Origin: Buchnera aphidicola (Chaitophorus populicola)
GTDB taxonomy: Bacteria; Pseudomonadota; Gammaproteobacteria; Enterobacterales; Enterobacteriaceae
Assembly (NCBI RefSeq): GCF_964058995.1
Contig: NZ_OZ060382.1
Span: forward strand, 62,001-126,000
Direction: 5' to 3'
Length of the DNA: 64,000 bases
Part shown: one piece after another, positions 1-9,159 of the stretch
Layout of the letters: the number at the start of each line of letters is the position of its first letter
Numbering within the stretch: the stretch's first letter is position 1
Position numbers and translations under genes: made by a program
Notes under the pieces: model-generated
The model's input: only the letters and a program-made list of their open reading frames with translations
What the model was told of the DNA's origin: nothing
Database searches by the model: none

Positions 1-1071
1 ATTATTTTTTCTACTTTAGATGCATCTAATGAATCTTTTGTATCATTTCTTATAAGAATTAATACATTTAAAAATTTTATTTCAGAAGATTTATCAGATG
101 CAATTATTTCTGTAATTTCTTCGAGTATTCCAAATTTATCTAAAAAAAATATTGCTATTATTAGTCAATTTGGAAAAAAATTTAATTCAAATAAAAATTT
201 TTTATATACTCAAACAAATTATCAAGATATTAATCTTAATCGTTTTATTATAAATAAATATAAAAATCAAGTTAAAAAAAATTTATTATCAAAAGTTATA
301 AAACAAATTAATTATTTTAGATTAATTTATATAAATGATTTTAATAAATTATATAAAAGGAAATTTGCTTATTTTCAAGATTTGAATTTTTTTAAAAAAA
401 TATATATATTAAAAAATAACTTTTTTTTAATTAATACAATTACAGAGAGTAAAAAAAATTATGGTCTTATTATTTTTAGTAATTCTTGTAAGAAATATGG
501 TGATGTAGAAAAAAGATTTGATTATATAAATTTGTTTCAAAAAAAAAAATTTAATTTTAAATTAAATAAAAAAAAATTATTTAGTTCAATTATTTTAAGA
601 AAAAGTAATCTTGAAAATTCTAATAATAAATTTAATCACTTAAAATTAAATTCTTTATTAGATATTGGAGAGATTACAAATTTATCTATCATTAAATTGA
701 TAAATTACAAAAAATTTCATAAAGATAAATATCTTCCTATCATAGATCATAGAATTTTTAACATCAAAAATTTAATGAGAGAAGTTGCGGGATTTTCTGT
801 ATTTCGAAATGATTCTATTGAAATGTTAAACTGTAATTTTTCAGAACCAGAAACACCTATTATTCAATATATACCGATTAAAAAAAATGAATCTTTTGAT
901 AGAACATTACATTTAGTTCCGTGGTTTATATTATTTTTTTTTATAGTTTTATTAATCACTTCTTTTTATTCTTTTAAGAAATTAACAAAAAAAATTGAAG
1001 ATAGTAATATAAGTATTATATATAATATAAAAAATTCTTTTGAAAATTCAAAAAAATATAAATATTTCTAA
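1..1071 (+). CDS. fliF: FliF, flagellar MS-ring protein (3' part only)
   Basis: The reading frame is open from the first base of the window, so the start lies upstream; 356 codons are visible. FliF builds the inner-membrane MS ring of the flagellar basal body. The visible part matches the periplasmic ring-building region (a stretch like SVISSSIPNLSKKNIAIIS near residues 37-55 of the fragment, and REVAGFSVFRNDSIEMLN near 260-277) followed by the second transmembrane helix (about 309-325). Only some 30 residues follow that helix, whereas in E. coli a long cytoplasmic tail ends in the FliG-binding segment; that segment is absent here. No fliG follows. I infer a basal body without a rotor. Identity is confident; whether the truncated protein works is unknown. 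Confidence 0.88.
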   Translation: MIFSTLDASNESFVSFLIRINTFKNFISEDLSDAIISVISSSIPNLSKKNIAIISQFGKKFNSNKNFLYTQTNYQDINLNRFIINKYKNQVKKNLLSKVIKQINYFRLIYINDFNKLYKRKFAYFQDLNFFKKIYILKNNFFLINTITESKKNYGLIIFSNSCKKYGDVEKRFDYINLFQKKKFNFKLNKKKLFSSIILRKSNLENSNNKFNHLKLNSLLDIGEITNLSIIKLINYKKFHKDKYLPIIDHRIFNIKNLMREVAGFSVFRNDSIEMLNCNFSEPETPIIQYIPIKKNESFDRTLHLVPWFILFFFIVLLITSFYSFKKLTKKIEDSNISIIYNIKNSFENSKKYKYF

Positions 1072-1620
1072 CGATAAAAAAGAAAAAAATAATAAATAAT
1101 ATTTTTAAATTCAAGATATAAACATATTATTTTAAATATAAAATTAAAAAATATAATTTAATTGTATTTGATATAATATTTTTAATATAATTATTAATGT
1201 AATAAAATTACTTTAAATTTTTAATATACAGATATAATATTTAAGATAAATAAAAAATATATTATTTAAATAAATAATTTTATTAAAAAATAATTTAATC
1301 TCATAATTTTTTAAAATAAATTTAAAGTATATATTTTCATAATTTAAATAAAATATTTATAGCATATGTCAATATAAAAATTTTTAAATTTTTATTAAGA
1401 AATTATTTAAATTTATTTAAAATTTAAAATATATAATATTATATGAATATAAATTAGTTTAAAAATAAAATTTTTAACAAAAATTTTGATAGATATTTAA
1501 AAATATTTTCTTACATAATATTTATAGTTTTTAAAAATATAAATTTAAGATAGTATATGTAATATATTACAAAATTTTAATTTAATAACAACATTATTAA
1601 TACATAAAACATTATAAAAT
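1072..1620. other. Gene-free stretch where fliG to fliN are missing
   Basis: About 550 bases of very A+T-rich sequence without a recognisable gene, RNA or strong hairpin. In enterobacteria fliG, fliH, fliI, fliJ, fliK, fliL, fliM and fliN stand between fliF and fliO, roughly 7 kb. I see no recognisable remnant of any of them, so most of the block has been deleted and the rest eroded. No clear ribosome-binding site precedes the following fliO start. Confidence 0.7.
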
Positions 1621-1941
1621 ATGAAAACATTATTGCAATCCATAAATTATTATTTTTCTTTAAACAGTATTAACAGTTGTGTATATTTATATTATTCTAT
1701 AATTATTCTTATGCTAATATTTATTATAAATAGATATATTTATTTTTCTGGCTATAGAAATAATCCTTATATAAAAATTAAATCTAGTATTTCTATTAGT
1801 CCAAATCAAAAAATTTTTATTGTGGATTTAAAAAAAGTTCGATTAGTAATAGGAGTAACTTCAGATAAAATGATTGTGTTACATCGTTATGATAATACAA
1901 AATTTAATTTAAATGAAGAAGTTATAAAAAAAAAAAATTAG
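1621..1941 (+). CDS. fliO: FliO, flagellar export-gate assembly factor
   Basis: A 106-residue protein with one membrane helix (about residues 22-40) and a small cytoplasmic domain resembling FliO (IKIKSSISISPNQKIFIVDL, then VRLVIGVTSDKMIVLHR, residues 51-90). FliO assists assembly of the FliP ring at the core of the flagellar type III export gate. It stands directly before fliP, as in E. coli. The ATG has no visible Shine-Dalgarno sequence, and the 3' end carries a run of 12 A bases (1926-1937) just before the TAG stop. E. coli FliO is about 121 residues, so the size fits. Assignment rests on domain pattern plus position, because FliO diverges fast; FliN is ruled out by the membrane helix. 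Confidence 0.78.
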   Translation: MKTLLQSINYYFSLNSINSCVYLYYSIIILMLIFIINRYIYFSGYRNNPYIKIKSSISISPNQKIFIVDLKKVRLVIGVTSDKMIVLHRYDNTKFNLNEEVIKKKN

Positions 1942-2008
1942 ATACAATGAAAAGAATTTATAAAACTATTTTTTTAAATTGATATTGTGAAAAATTTGGA
2001 ATAATATT

Positions 2009-2758
2009 ATGACATATTTGTATTTTTTTATAATAATGTTTTTATTTTTTTCACCGAATGCATACGCATATAGTATTTTTTCTTTAGAAAATTTTTTATC
2101 TAATACTTATCATTCTGTGAATTCATCTTTATCTGCTCAAACAGTATTTTTTATTACTTTATTAATTCTTTGTCCATTTGTCGTATTAATGATGACTTGT
2201 TTTACAAGAATTATTATTATTTTAGGATTTGTAAAAAATGCTATAGGTTTATCGTATTATCTTTCTAATCAATTCTTGATTGGTTTATCTTTATTTTTAA
2301 CTTTTTTTGTTATGCAACCAGCGTTTAATAAAATTTATTTACACGCTTATATTCCATTTGTAGATAATAAAATTAATATTCAGACAGCTATAGATAGAGG
2401 TATAGATCCTTTAAAAGAATTTATGTGTCATGAAACAAAAAAATCAGATTTATTAGAATTTGCAAAATTAACGCATATAAAATTTAAGAAAGATGATAAT
2501 ATTACAAATAATGTACCAATTAGAATTCTTGTACCTGTTTTTATGATCAATGAATTAAAAACTGCATTTAAAATAGGATTAATAATTTTTATTCCTTTTT
2601 TAATTATTGATTTATTAGTGTCAAGTATTTTGATGTTTTTAGGAATTACCATGATTACTCCTGCTATCATTTCTACACCTTTAAAATTAATAATTTTTGT
2701 ATTATTTAATGGATGGATGATTTTAATTAGTTCTTTAGCAGGTAGTTTGTATTTTTAA
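2009..2758 (+). CDS. fliP: FliP, flagellar type III export gate protein
   Basis: A 249-residue polytopic membrane protein, close to E. coli FliP (245). It begins with a signal-peptide-like hydrophobic segment (residues 1-20, ending AYAYS), then helices around 43-65, 87-105, 186-210 and 215-245. Family landmarks include FTRIIIILGFVKNAIG (66-81), LFLTFFVMQPAFNKIY and ELKTAFKIGLIIFIPFLIID. FliP forms the pentameric core of the flagellar protein-export channel with FliQ and FliR. A GGA ribosome-binding site sits about 10 bases before the ATG. The partners FliQ and FliR, normally immediately downstream, are missing here, so the gate could only be complete if they are encoded elsewhere. Confidence 0.95.
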   Translation: MTYLYFFIIMFLFFSPNAYAYSIFSLENFLSNTYHSVNSSLSAQTVFFITLLILCPFVVLMMTCFTRIIIILGFVKNAIGLSYYLSNQFLIGLSLFLTFFVMQPAFNKIYLHAYIPFVDNKINIQTAIDRGIDPLKEFMCHETKKSDLLEFAKLTHIKFKKDDNITNNVPIRILVPVFMINELKTAFKIGLIIFIPFLIIDLLVSSILMFLGITMITPAIISTPLKLIIFVLFNGWMILISSLAGSLYF

Positions 2759-3877
2759 AAAATAAAAAATTTTTATAAATAAAATTATAAAGAGAGACTA
2801 AATGTATATATAATAGAATATAAATAAATAATTCAAAATCTTTTATCTTACTAAAATTTTATTAATAATTAAAATATTCTATATTATTAAATATATTATT
2901 AATAAAATTAATAACAAATATTTTTTTAAAAATAAACAAAAATTATAGTAATTTTTATTTATCTAACATTGTTAAAATAATTTTATATTTTTTGTAATTA
3001 TATATTTTAATATTGATGTTTTTAAATAATTTTTTTAGGATATATTTATATTTTTATAAAAATATTATTTACAATATATTTTTAAATTGATTTTTTTATA
3101 TTCAAGTTATGATATTTTAAATTTTATTTTAAATAATATAAATTTTTTATATTTTCAATAAAATTTTATTTATATTATATTTATTTGTATTATATATAAA
3201 GTATTATGACAATATTATATATATATTCTCGCAATATTTAATTTTTTATATGATAAATTTTTTTATAAATTTATTTTTATTTTTTTATAAACTATAAGAT
3301 AGTAATTATTTATTAAATAAATAACTATTATTGATTTAAAAAAAATTATTAATATTATATTTTTTATTATGAATTTATATAGAATTTTTAAATATTAAAC
3401 AATATTTAATGATTTAATTCGATTAGATATTAATAATAATTTTTTTTAATTTTTTATATATTTATTAATGCTATTATAGATATATGAGTTTAAGATATAG
3501 TTATGAAAATTTTTTATTATATTTTTTATTTAAATATATATATTTTTTTGAAAAATATTTTCTACTTATATGTTCATATAATTTAAATTTATATATGTAA
3601 TTTATTTTTTATAATATTTTTAAATTTGTGTCAATTAATTAAAAATTAATTTATATGATAAAATTTTTTATTTTGTAACGTATTTTTTATTATTTTTAAA
3701 ATGTACATATAAGTTTTTTTAAATAAGTATTTTATGTATTATTATAAAAATTTATATTAATGTTTATAATGTATATTTTTTAAAATTTAATATAAAATTT
3801 ATTTAAAATAGTATAAAAATATATAGTATTTTTATACTAATTTTATTTTTTTAAAAAATATGTAAAATTTGCATTTA
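2759..3877. other. 1.1-kb gene-free region, probable site of lost fliQ and fliR
   Basis: The longest gene-free stretch in the window. Its length (1119 bases) is close to fliQ (about 270) plus fliR (about 780), the genes expected after fliP. A purine-rich GAGAGA at 2791-2796 followed by ATG at 2802 could be an old fliQ start, but the frame stops after three codons. A short read-through near 2963 (S-N-I-V-K-I-I) falls roughly where FliQ has SFIPKII; in such A+T-rich DNA this is weak support. A terminator-like hairpin lies at 3809-3839. No intact gene is present. Confidence 0.5.
3809..3839. terminator. Perfect 12-bp hairpin between fli remnant and rpmG
   Basis: Arms TAGTATAAAAAT (3809-3820) and ATTTTTATACTA (3828-3839) pair perfectly around a 7-base loop. 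A T-rich stretch follows on the + strand. The hairpin lies about 40 bases beyond the rpmG stop on the minus strand and would also face + strand transcription from fliP, so it probably serves as a bidirectional terminator. Its stem is almost pure A+T, so its strength is uncertain. Confidence 0.6.
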
Positions 3878-4045
3878 TTATCTTAATTTAAATTCTGTAT
3901 ATACAGCTCTTTTACGTGCAATTGGATCATATTTTATTAGTTTTAATTTTTCTACAGTGTTTCTTTTGTTTTTTGTAGTTGTATAGAAATGTCCTGTTCT
4001 TAAAGAAGAAATTAATTTAATTTTAATTCGAGAGCTTTTAGCCAT
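3878..4045 (-). CDS. rpmG: Ribosomal protein L33
   Basis: A 55-codon frame whose product starts [14 protein letters not shown] and ends [17 protein letters not shown], unmistakably bacterial L33 of the large ribosomal subunit. It has the same length as E. coli L33 (55 residues) and keeps the conserved YDP-ARK core. It lacks the zinc-binding CxxC pairs, as does the E. coli protein. It follows rpmB with a 14-base gap and is almost certainly cotranscribed with it, the same rpmB-rpmG pair found in enterobacteria. The hairpin at 3809-3839 probably ends the transcript. Confidence 0.96.
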   Translation of the reverse strand: MAKSSRIKIKLISSLRTGHFYTTTKNKRNTVEKLKLIKYDPIARKRAVYTEFKLR

Positions 4046-4059
4046 ATTTATACCTTTTT

Positions 4060-4278
4060 TTATTTAATTTTTTTTAAAAAATATTCTATACTTTTTTTAT
4101 TAATTAGCCTAATTGCTTGCGTAGAAACTTTGAGTTTTATAAATTTTTTTTGAGCCTGAACCCAAAATCTATGTTTTTTTAAGTTAATATTAAATTTTCT
4201 TTTAGTTGTATTTAATGCATGTGATCGTTTATGACCAAAAATAACTTTTTTTTTAGTAATTTGGCAAATTTTAGACAT
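4060..4278 (-). CDS. rpmB: Ribosomal protein L28
   Basis: A 72-residue basic protein beginning [23 protein letters not shown], the standard L28 N-terminus with the conserved SHALNTTKR segment and the central [11 protein letters not shown] motif. E. coli L28 has 78 residues, so this copy is slightly shortened at the C-terminus. L28 is a structural protein of the 50S subunit. It is the first gene of an rpmB-rpmG pair on the minus strand, diverging from nothing upstream but the convergently placed ppa on the same strand. Identity is secure. Confidence 0.96.
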   Translation of the reverse strand: MSKICQITKKKVIFGHKRSHALNTTKRKFNINLKKHRFWVQAQKKFIKLKVSTQAIRLINKKSIEYFLKKIK

Positions 4279-4362
4279 TTTGAAATATTTACCTATTGTA
4301 AAATAATATAAGTTGAATATATTATAATTTTTAATTATTTAAAATATTTAAAAAATAATATA

Positions 4363-4914
4363 TTAATAAATTTTTTTATATTTTATATGTTTTTTATATC
4401 TTTTTATAGAATTTATAATTTCTTTTTGCGTATCTTGTTTATCTTTCCATTCTAATATTTTTGTCCATTTATTTTTTTCTAATTTTTTATAATATTTAAA
4501 GAAATGTTCTATTTTATTTAATATAGATTTAGATATATCATGAATATTTTTTACTTTATTGTATTTACTACATATTTTTTTTATTGGAACACATAAGATT
4601 TTATAATCTTGTCCAGATTCATCTTCCATGTTCAACATACCTATAGGTTTACATGCAATAATTGAATAAGGAATTAATGGATATGGTGTAATTACTAAAG
4701 CATCTAAAGGATCTCCATCTAATGATAATGTTTTATTAATATAACCATAATTACAAGGATAAAACATTGAGGTAGGAATAATTCTATCTACCATTAACAA
4801 TTGGTTTTTTTTATTAATTTCATATTTTATTGGTGTAGAAAAAGCTGATATTTCAATAATTACATATATTTCTTTTGGTATTTTATTTCCAGATTTAATT
4901 TTTTTTAGATTCAT
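4363..4914 (-). CDS. ppa: Inorganic pyrophosphatase
   Basis: A 183-residue family I inorganic pyrophosphatase (E. coli 176). It hydrolyses pyrophosphate to two phosphates, pulling biosynthetic and polymerase reactions forward. The family signature DGDPLDALV lies at about residues 66-74, with the metal-binding aspartates, and the expected YEINKKN and YPCNYGYI segments precede it. Mg-binding residues continue in the ESGQDYKILCVP region. The C-terminal tail is Lys/Ile-rich, typical of this genome. It is a single-gene unit between rpmB and the divergent pmbA. Confidence 0.96.
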   Translation of the reverse strand: MNLKKIKSGNKIPKEIYVIIEISAFSTPIKYEINKKNQLLMVDRIIPTSMFYPCNYGYINKTLSLDGDPLDALVITPYPLIPYSIIACKPIGMLNMEDESGQDYKILCVPIKKICSKYNKVKNIHDISKSILNKIEHFFKYYKKLEKNKWTKILEWKDKQDTQKEIINSIKRYKKHIKYKKIY

Positions 4915-5071
4915 TTTTATTTTTGTATAATAAATAATTATTAAGAGTTTTTATATCATATGTTATGTATATTATTATAGCAATATTTAGAATTTTAATA
5001 AAAATATACTTTTCATATAAAATATTTAAATATATAAATATTTTTTAAATAAATAATAAGTAGAGGTAAAA

Positions 5072-6421
5072 ATGTATACAATAAAAGATATTTTAAATGA
5101 AGAAAAGTGTTTAAAGAAAATAATTTTAAAATCTTTACTTATAGTAAAAGATAAAGTAGATGAAGCGTTTATATATATTAAAAAAGATTATGATACGAAT
5201 ACAGTTATAAGAAATGGAAGTACAGAATACATAGAATTTCATGATGATGTTTTATTTTCTGTTACAGTTTATTCTAATCATTGTAAAGGATCTTCTTCAT
5301 CTACAGATTTAAATATAGAATCTATTAAAAATACTATTTTAACTGCAATTGAGATTTCTAAATATACATCTCAAGATATTTTATCTAAACTTCCTGATAT
5401 AAATTTAAACAAATATAAAGTATTAGATTTAGATCTATTTCATCCATCTAATATAAGTTTGAAAGAAAGTATAAAAATGTCATATTTAACAGAAAAATAC
5501 GCTTTAAATTTTGATAAAAGAATAATTAATTCAGAAGGTGGGTATTTTTCTAGTGGGAATTCAATTATTGCTTTTGGAAACACAAAAGGTTTACTTCAAA
5601 CGTATAAATTTAGTCAACATTCTTTATCTGTTTCTGTTGTAGCTCAAGATAATATATTAAATGAAAAAGAAACAGGTGATGATTATTCTATTTCAAGAAA
5701 AATAAATGATTTAGAATCACCTAAATCTATAGGTATAAAATGTGCTAAAAAAGCTTTAATTCGATTAAATTCAAAAAAAATTGTTACACAGCGTTCTTCT
5801 ATTATTTTAGTTTCTGATGTAGCTGCAAGTTTATTTAATCATTTTGCAAAATCTATTTTTGGATATCAAGTATATACAAAATCTACTTTTTTATTAAATA
5901 GTTTAAATAAATTAATTTTTCCAGAATGGTTAAGTATTTTTGAAAATCCTCATATTAAAAAAGGTATTGCTTCTTTTCCATTTGATGATGAAGGTATTTT
6001 AACTATTCCACGTTTTATTGTAAAAAATGGATTTTTAAAAACATGGTTATTAGATTCTTATTCTGCTAGAAAATTAAATTTAAAAAATACAGGACATTGT
6101 GGAGGAATTTATAATTGGATATTTTTACAGAAAAATAATATTTCTTTTAAAAATTTATTAAAAAAAATGAATACAGGATTAGTAATAACAGATTTAATGG
6201 GAAATGGAGTAAATATTGTTAATGGAGATTACTCTAGAGGTGCATCAGGATATTTTATAGAAAATGGAATATTTAAATATGCTGTAAAAGAAATTACTAT
6301 TTCAGGAAATTTATGTAATATGTATAGAAAAATTATCGCTATGAGTAATGATTATGACATAAGAAGAAATATACAATGTGGATCAATTTTAATTTCTAAA
6401 ATGATTATTTCTGGACGATAG
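5072..6421 (+). CDS. pmbA: PmbA/TldE metalloprotease subunit
   Basis: A 449-residue protein of full family length (E. coli PmbA 450), in the TldD/PmbA family. In E. coli, TldD and PmbA form a heterodimeric protease known for microcin B17 maturation and CcdA degradation. Matches include IRNGSTEYIEFHDDVLFSV near residues 48-65 and the C-terminal LVITDLMGNGVNIVNGDYSRGASGY segment (about 370-395), the best conserved part. The ATG has a GAGG-type ribosome-binding site (AGAGG, 5061-5065). The partner TldD is not in this window. What substrate such a protease has in an endosymbiont is not evident. Confidence 0.93.
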   Translation: MYTIKDILNEEKCLKKIILKSLLIVKDKVDEAFIYIKKDYDTNTVIRNGSTEYIEFHDDVLFSVTVYSNHCKGSSSSTDLNIESIKNTILTAIEISKYTSQDILSKLPDINLNKYKVLDLDLFHPSNISLKESIKMSYLTEKYALNFDKRIINSEGGYFSSGNSIIAFGNTKGLLQTYKFSQHSLSVSVVAQDNILNEKETGDDYSISRKINDLESPKSIGIKCAKKALIRLNSKKIVTQRSSIILVSDVAASLFNHFAKSIFGYQVYTKSTFLLNSLNKLIFPEWLSIFENPHIKKGIASFPFDDEGILTIPRFIVKNGFLKTWLLDSYSARKLNLKNTGHCGGIYNWIFLQKNNISFKNLLKKMNTGLVITDLMGNGVNIVNGDYSRGASGYFIENGIFKYAVKEITISGNLCNMYRKIIAMSNDYDIRRNIQCGSILISKMIISGR

Positions 6422-6490
6422 AAAATAATATAAATTTAAAAATTAAAAATTTTTTTAATATAATTTAATGTACTTAATTAAAATTTATTA

Positions 6491-6862
6491 TGAAGTTGAC
6501 CTATAAGCCGGATTCTGTATTAGACAATCATTAATCTTGACTAAAAATCACTTTTTAGTTCCATCGGCTTACCCAGGTTTTAAGTATGGACAATACATAA
6601 ATATAACCTATATTTAGCCTTTCTCCAAGCGGAGTTTACCTAATGCTATATATTGTTACCAATATATACGGTGTGCTTTTACCACGCCTTTTCACCCTTA
6701 CCTAAAAATATTTTATTGTAGGCGGTTATTTTCTGTGGCACTATTCGTAGATTTTCATCTCCCAGATGTTATCTGGCGCTTTGTCCTAATGGAGCCCGGA
6801 CTTTCCTCTCTTATGTAAAATATATAAATTATTTTATAAGAGCGATTGTCTGGTCAACTTCA
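6491..6862 (-). ncRNA. rnpB: RNase P RNA (M1 RNA)
   Basis: On the minus strand the sequence opens with GAAGTTGACCAGACAATCGC and closes with a complementary TATAGGTCAACTTC, the P1 helix that brackets bacterial RNase P RNA. Inside are the universal core GAGGAAAGTCCGGGCTCC (complement near 6790-6808), the ACAGAAAATA and GGTAAGGGTGAAAAGG segments, and AGAATCCGGCTTATAGG near the end. About 370 nucleotides, matching the E. coli type A RNA (377). It is the catalytic part of the enzyme that trims the 5' ends of tRNA precursors. Clearly G+C-richer than its surroundings, as structured RNAs are. It lies between the convergent pmbA and the co-oriented rsmI. Confidence 0.97.
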
Positions 6863-6896
6863 ATTTAAATTTTATAATATTTTTTTAATTCTGTCA

Positions 6897-7745
6897 TTAT
6901 TTTATTTTTTGTATTAAGTATTCATATATATATTTTTTTTTTATATTATATATTTTAGATATTATTGAAGAAATTTTATTTTTTGGTAAAAATGGTTTTA
7001 AAACAGACAAAATATATTTAATTTTTTTTGAGATTATTTTTTTTTTTTTACTTTTATAACCTGATAAAATTAAAACTATTTCACCTTTACAGATTGATTG
7101 ATTATTTTTATACTTATAAAGTATATTTTCTGCCGTATCAAAAATAATTGATTCCCAAGACTTAGTAAGTTCCCTAGCTAATACAATTTTTCTTTTTGCA
7201 CCTAATTGTTCTACTATATTTTTTAAACTATGTATTATTCTATGAGGAGCTTCATAAATAATTATTGTTCTTTTTTCATATTTTAATAAATTTAATGCTT
7301 TTTTTCTCTTAATTTCTTTTGATGGTAAAAAACCTTCAAAACAAAATTTATTTGTAGGAATTCCGGATGCACTTAAAGCAGTAATGGCTGCACAAGCACC
7401 AGGGAGAGGTACAATATTTATTTTTTTTTTATGAAATTCTCTAATTAAATAAAATCCTGGATCATTAATAGTAGGAGTTCCTGCATCTGAAACTAATGCA
7501 ATGTTTTTATTTTCTTTAATTTTATTAAATATAATTTGAGTAATTTTTAATTCATTATGCTGATTTAAAGATATAATTGGTTTTTTAATATTAAATTTAT
7601 TTAAAATTTTTTTTATTTTTTGATAATTTTCTGCTGCAATATAATCTATTTTTTTTAAGACTGCTATAGATCTATATGTTATATCATATATATTTCCGAT
7701 AGGAGTAGGTATAATGAAAATTTTTCCGTATTTTTTTTTTTTCAT
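6897..7745 (-). CDS. rsmI: RsmI, 16S rRNA C1402 2'-O-methyltransferase
   Basis: A 282-residue SAM-dependent methyltransferase of the tetrapyrrole-methylase fold (E. coli RsmI/YraL 286). Motifs: FIIPTPIGNIYDIT (10-23), VSDAGTPTINDPG (about 86-98), LPGACAAITALSASGIP and FEGFLP. With RsmH it builds the m4Cm1402 modification in the ribosomal P site. The start codon is followed directly by a run of 12 A bases (complement of 7731-7742), encoding four lysines, an obvious place for polymerase slippage. It lies upstream of rnpB on the same strand, 30-odd bases apart. Confidence 0.95.
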   Translation of the reverse strand: MKKKKYGKIFIIPTPIGNIYDITYRSIAVLKKIDYIAAENYQKIKKILNKFNIKKPIISLNQHNELKITQIIFNKIKENKNIALVSDAGTPTINDPGFYLIREFHKKKINIVPLPGACAAITALSASGIPTNKFCFEGFLPSKEIKRKKALNLLKYEKRTIIIYEAPHRIIHSLKNIVEQLGAKRKIVLARELTKSWESIIFDTAENILYKYKNNQSICKGEIVLILSGYKSKKKKIISKKIKYILSVLKPFLPKNKISSIISKIYNIKKKYIYEYLIQKIK

Positions 7746-7830
7746 AATTTTTATTAATATTTTTTAAAAATTATACCATATCTATTTTTATTATTAATTT
7801 TATTTTTGAAATAAAAGATATAAGGTTTTT

Positions 7831-9078
7831 ATGAAAAGAGTTGTAGTTACTGGAATAGGTATAATATCTAGTATAGGAAATAATAAAATTGAAGTATTAA
7901 AATCTTTAAGGTCAGGATCATCTGGAATTTTTTTTTCAAATGAAATGAAAAAAATAGGTATGAAGAGTCACGTTTGGGGAAAAATTTTTTTAAATTCTAA
8001 TGTAAGTAATAAGAATAAATTTTTTAAATATATGAATACAGAAACTTTTTTTTCTTATTTAGCTATGAAAGATGCTATTAAAGATTCTTTTTTAAAAAAA
8101 TCTGAATATCAAAGAAATAAAAAAGTAGGTATAATAATTGGTAGTGGATTTTGCTCATCTAGAAATTATGTTTTAGATTTAAATTATAAAAAAAAATTAT
8201 ATAGCAAAAATATTTTTAAAGATATAGATAATATTAATATATATACTATATTTAAAATTATGAATTCTACTATTTCAGCTTGTTTATCTACTTTTTTTAA
8301 TATTTATGGAATTAGTTATTCGATCAGTTCTGCGTGTGCCACTTCAGCGAATTGTATTGGTCATGCTTATGAATTAATTAAATCTGGACGCCAAGATATT
8401 GTTTTTGCAGGAGGAGCTGAAGCATTAACATTAGATACAGCATTATATTTTGATAAAATTAATGTTTTATCTACAAAATTTAATAAAAATCCTAAAAAAT
8501 CCTCAAGAGTATATGATACTAATCGTGATGGATTTGTGATATCTGAAGGTAGCGGTATAATAGTTTTAGAAGAATTAAATTCTGCTTTATTAAGAAATGC
8601 ACATATATATGGAGAAATTATATCTTATAGTTCTAATTCTAATGGGAATAGTTTGTTTTTACCATCTCAAAAAGGTATAGAAAGATGTATAAAATCTGCT
8701 ATTAAAAAGATAAATCAACAACCTATAGAATGTATTAATGTTCATGCTACTTCTACAAAAATTGGTGATATTAAAGAAATTAATGCGATAACTAAAGTTT
8801 TTATGAAAAATAAATATATGCCATATATTTCTTCTACAAAATCTATGACAGGACATTCTTTAGGTGCATCAGGAGTACATGAAATAATTTTTCTTTTATT
8901 AATGTTAGAAAATAATTTTATAGCTCCGAGTATTAATATTGAAATGTTAGATCCAAAAATTAAATATACGAAAATTATTACTTATTATAAAAAAATTAAA
9001 TTAAATATAGTTATGTCAAATAGCTTTGGTTTTGGTGGAGTAAATACTGTTATAATATTCAAAAAATTTTATAAATGA
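7831..9078 (+). CDS. fabB: FabB, beta-ketoacyl-ACP synthase I
   Basis: A 415-residue condensing enzyme (E. coli FabB 406) that elongates fatty acyl chains on acyl carrier protein and is needed for unsaturated fatty acids. The opening MKRVVVTGIGIISSIGNNK and the SHVWG segment at 46-50 mark it as FabB rather than FabF. The catalytic triad is present: Cys169 in SSACATS, His305 in NVHATST, His342 in MTGHSLGASG. The C-terminal NSFGFGGVN glycine loop is intact. TAAGG precedes the ATG. It stands alone between divergent rsmI and talA. Confidence 0.96.
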   Translation: MKRVVVTGIGIISSIGNNKIEVLKSLRSGSSGIFFSNEMKKIGMKSHVWGKIFLNSNVSNKNKFFKYMNTETFFSYLAMKDAIKDSFLKKSEYQRNKKVGIIIGSGFCSSRNYVLDLNYKKKLYSKNIFKDIDNINIYTIFKIMNSTISACLSTFFNIYGISYSISSACATSANCIGHAYELIKSGRQDIVFAGGAEALTLDTALYFDKINVLSTKFNKNPKKSSRVYDTNRDGFVISEGSGIIVLEELNSALLRNAHIYGEIISYSSNSNGNSLFLPSQKGIERCIKSAIKKINQQPIECINVHATSTKIGDIKEINAITKVFMKNKYMPYISSTKSMTGHSLGASGVHEIIFLLLMLENNFIAPSINIEMLDPKIKYTKIITYYKKIKLNIVMSNSFGFGGVNTVIIFKKFYK

Positions 9079-9159
9079 AGATATTTATAAATATATTTTT
9101 TAAATAATATTTTTATATAAATATTACTTTATGTATTCAAAACAAAATGGTGATTTTAA

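Noticed and set aside
1072-1620. Search for fliG or fliN remnants
   Set aside because: No conserved motif of either protein could be read in any frame on the + strand.
2428-2670. 80-codon minus-strand frame within fliP
   Set aside because: Antisense to conserved FliP membrane segments; no independent coding evidence.
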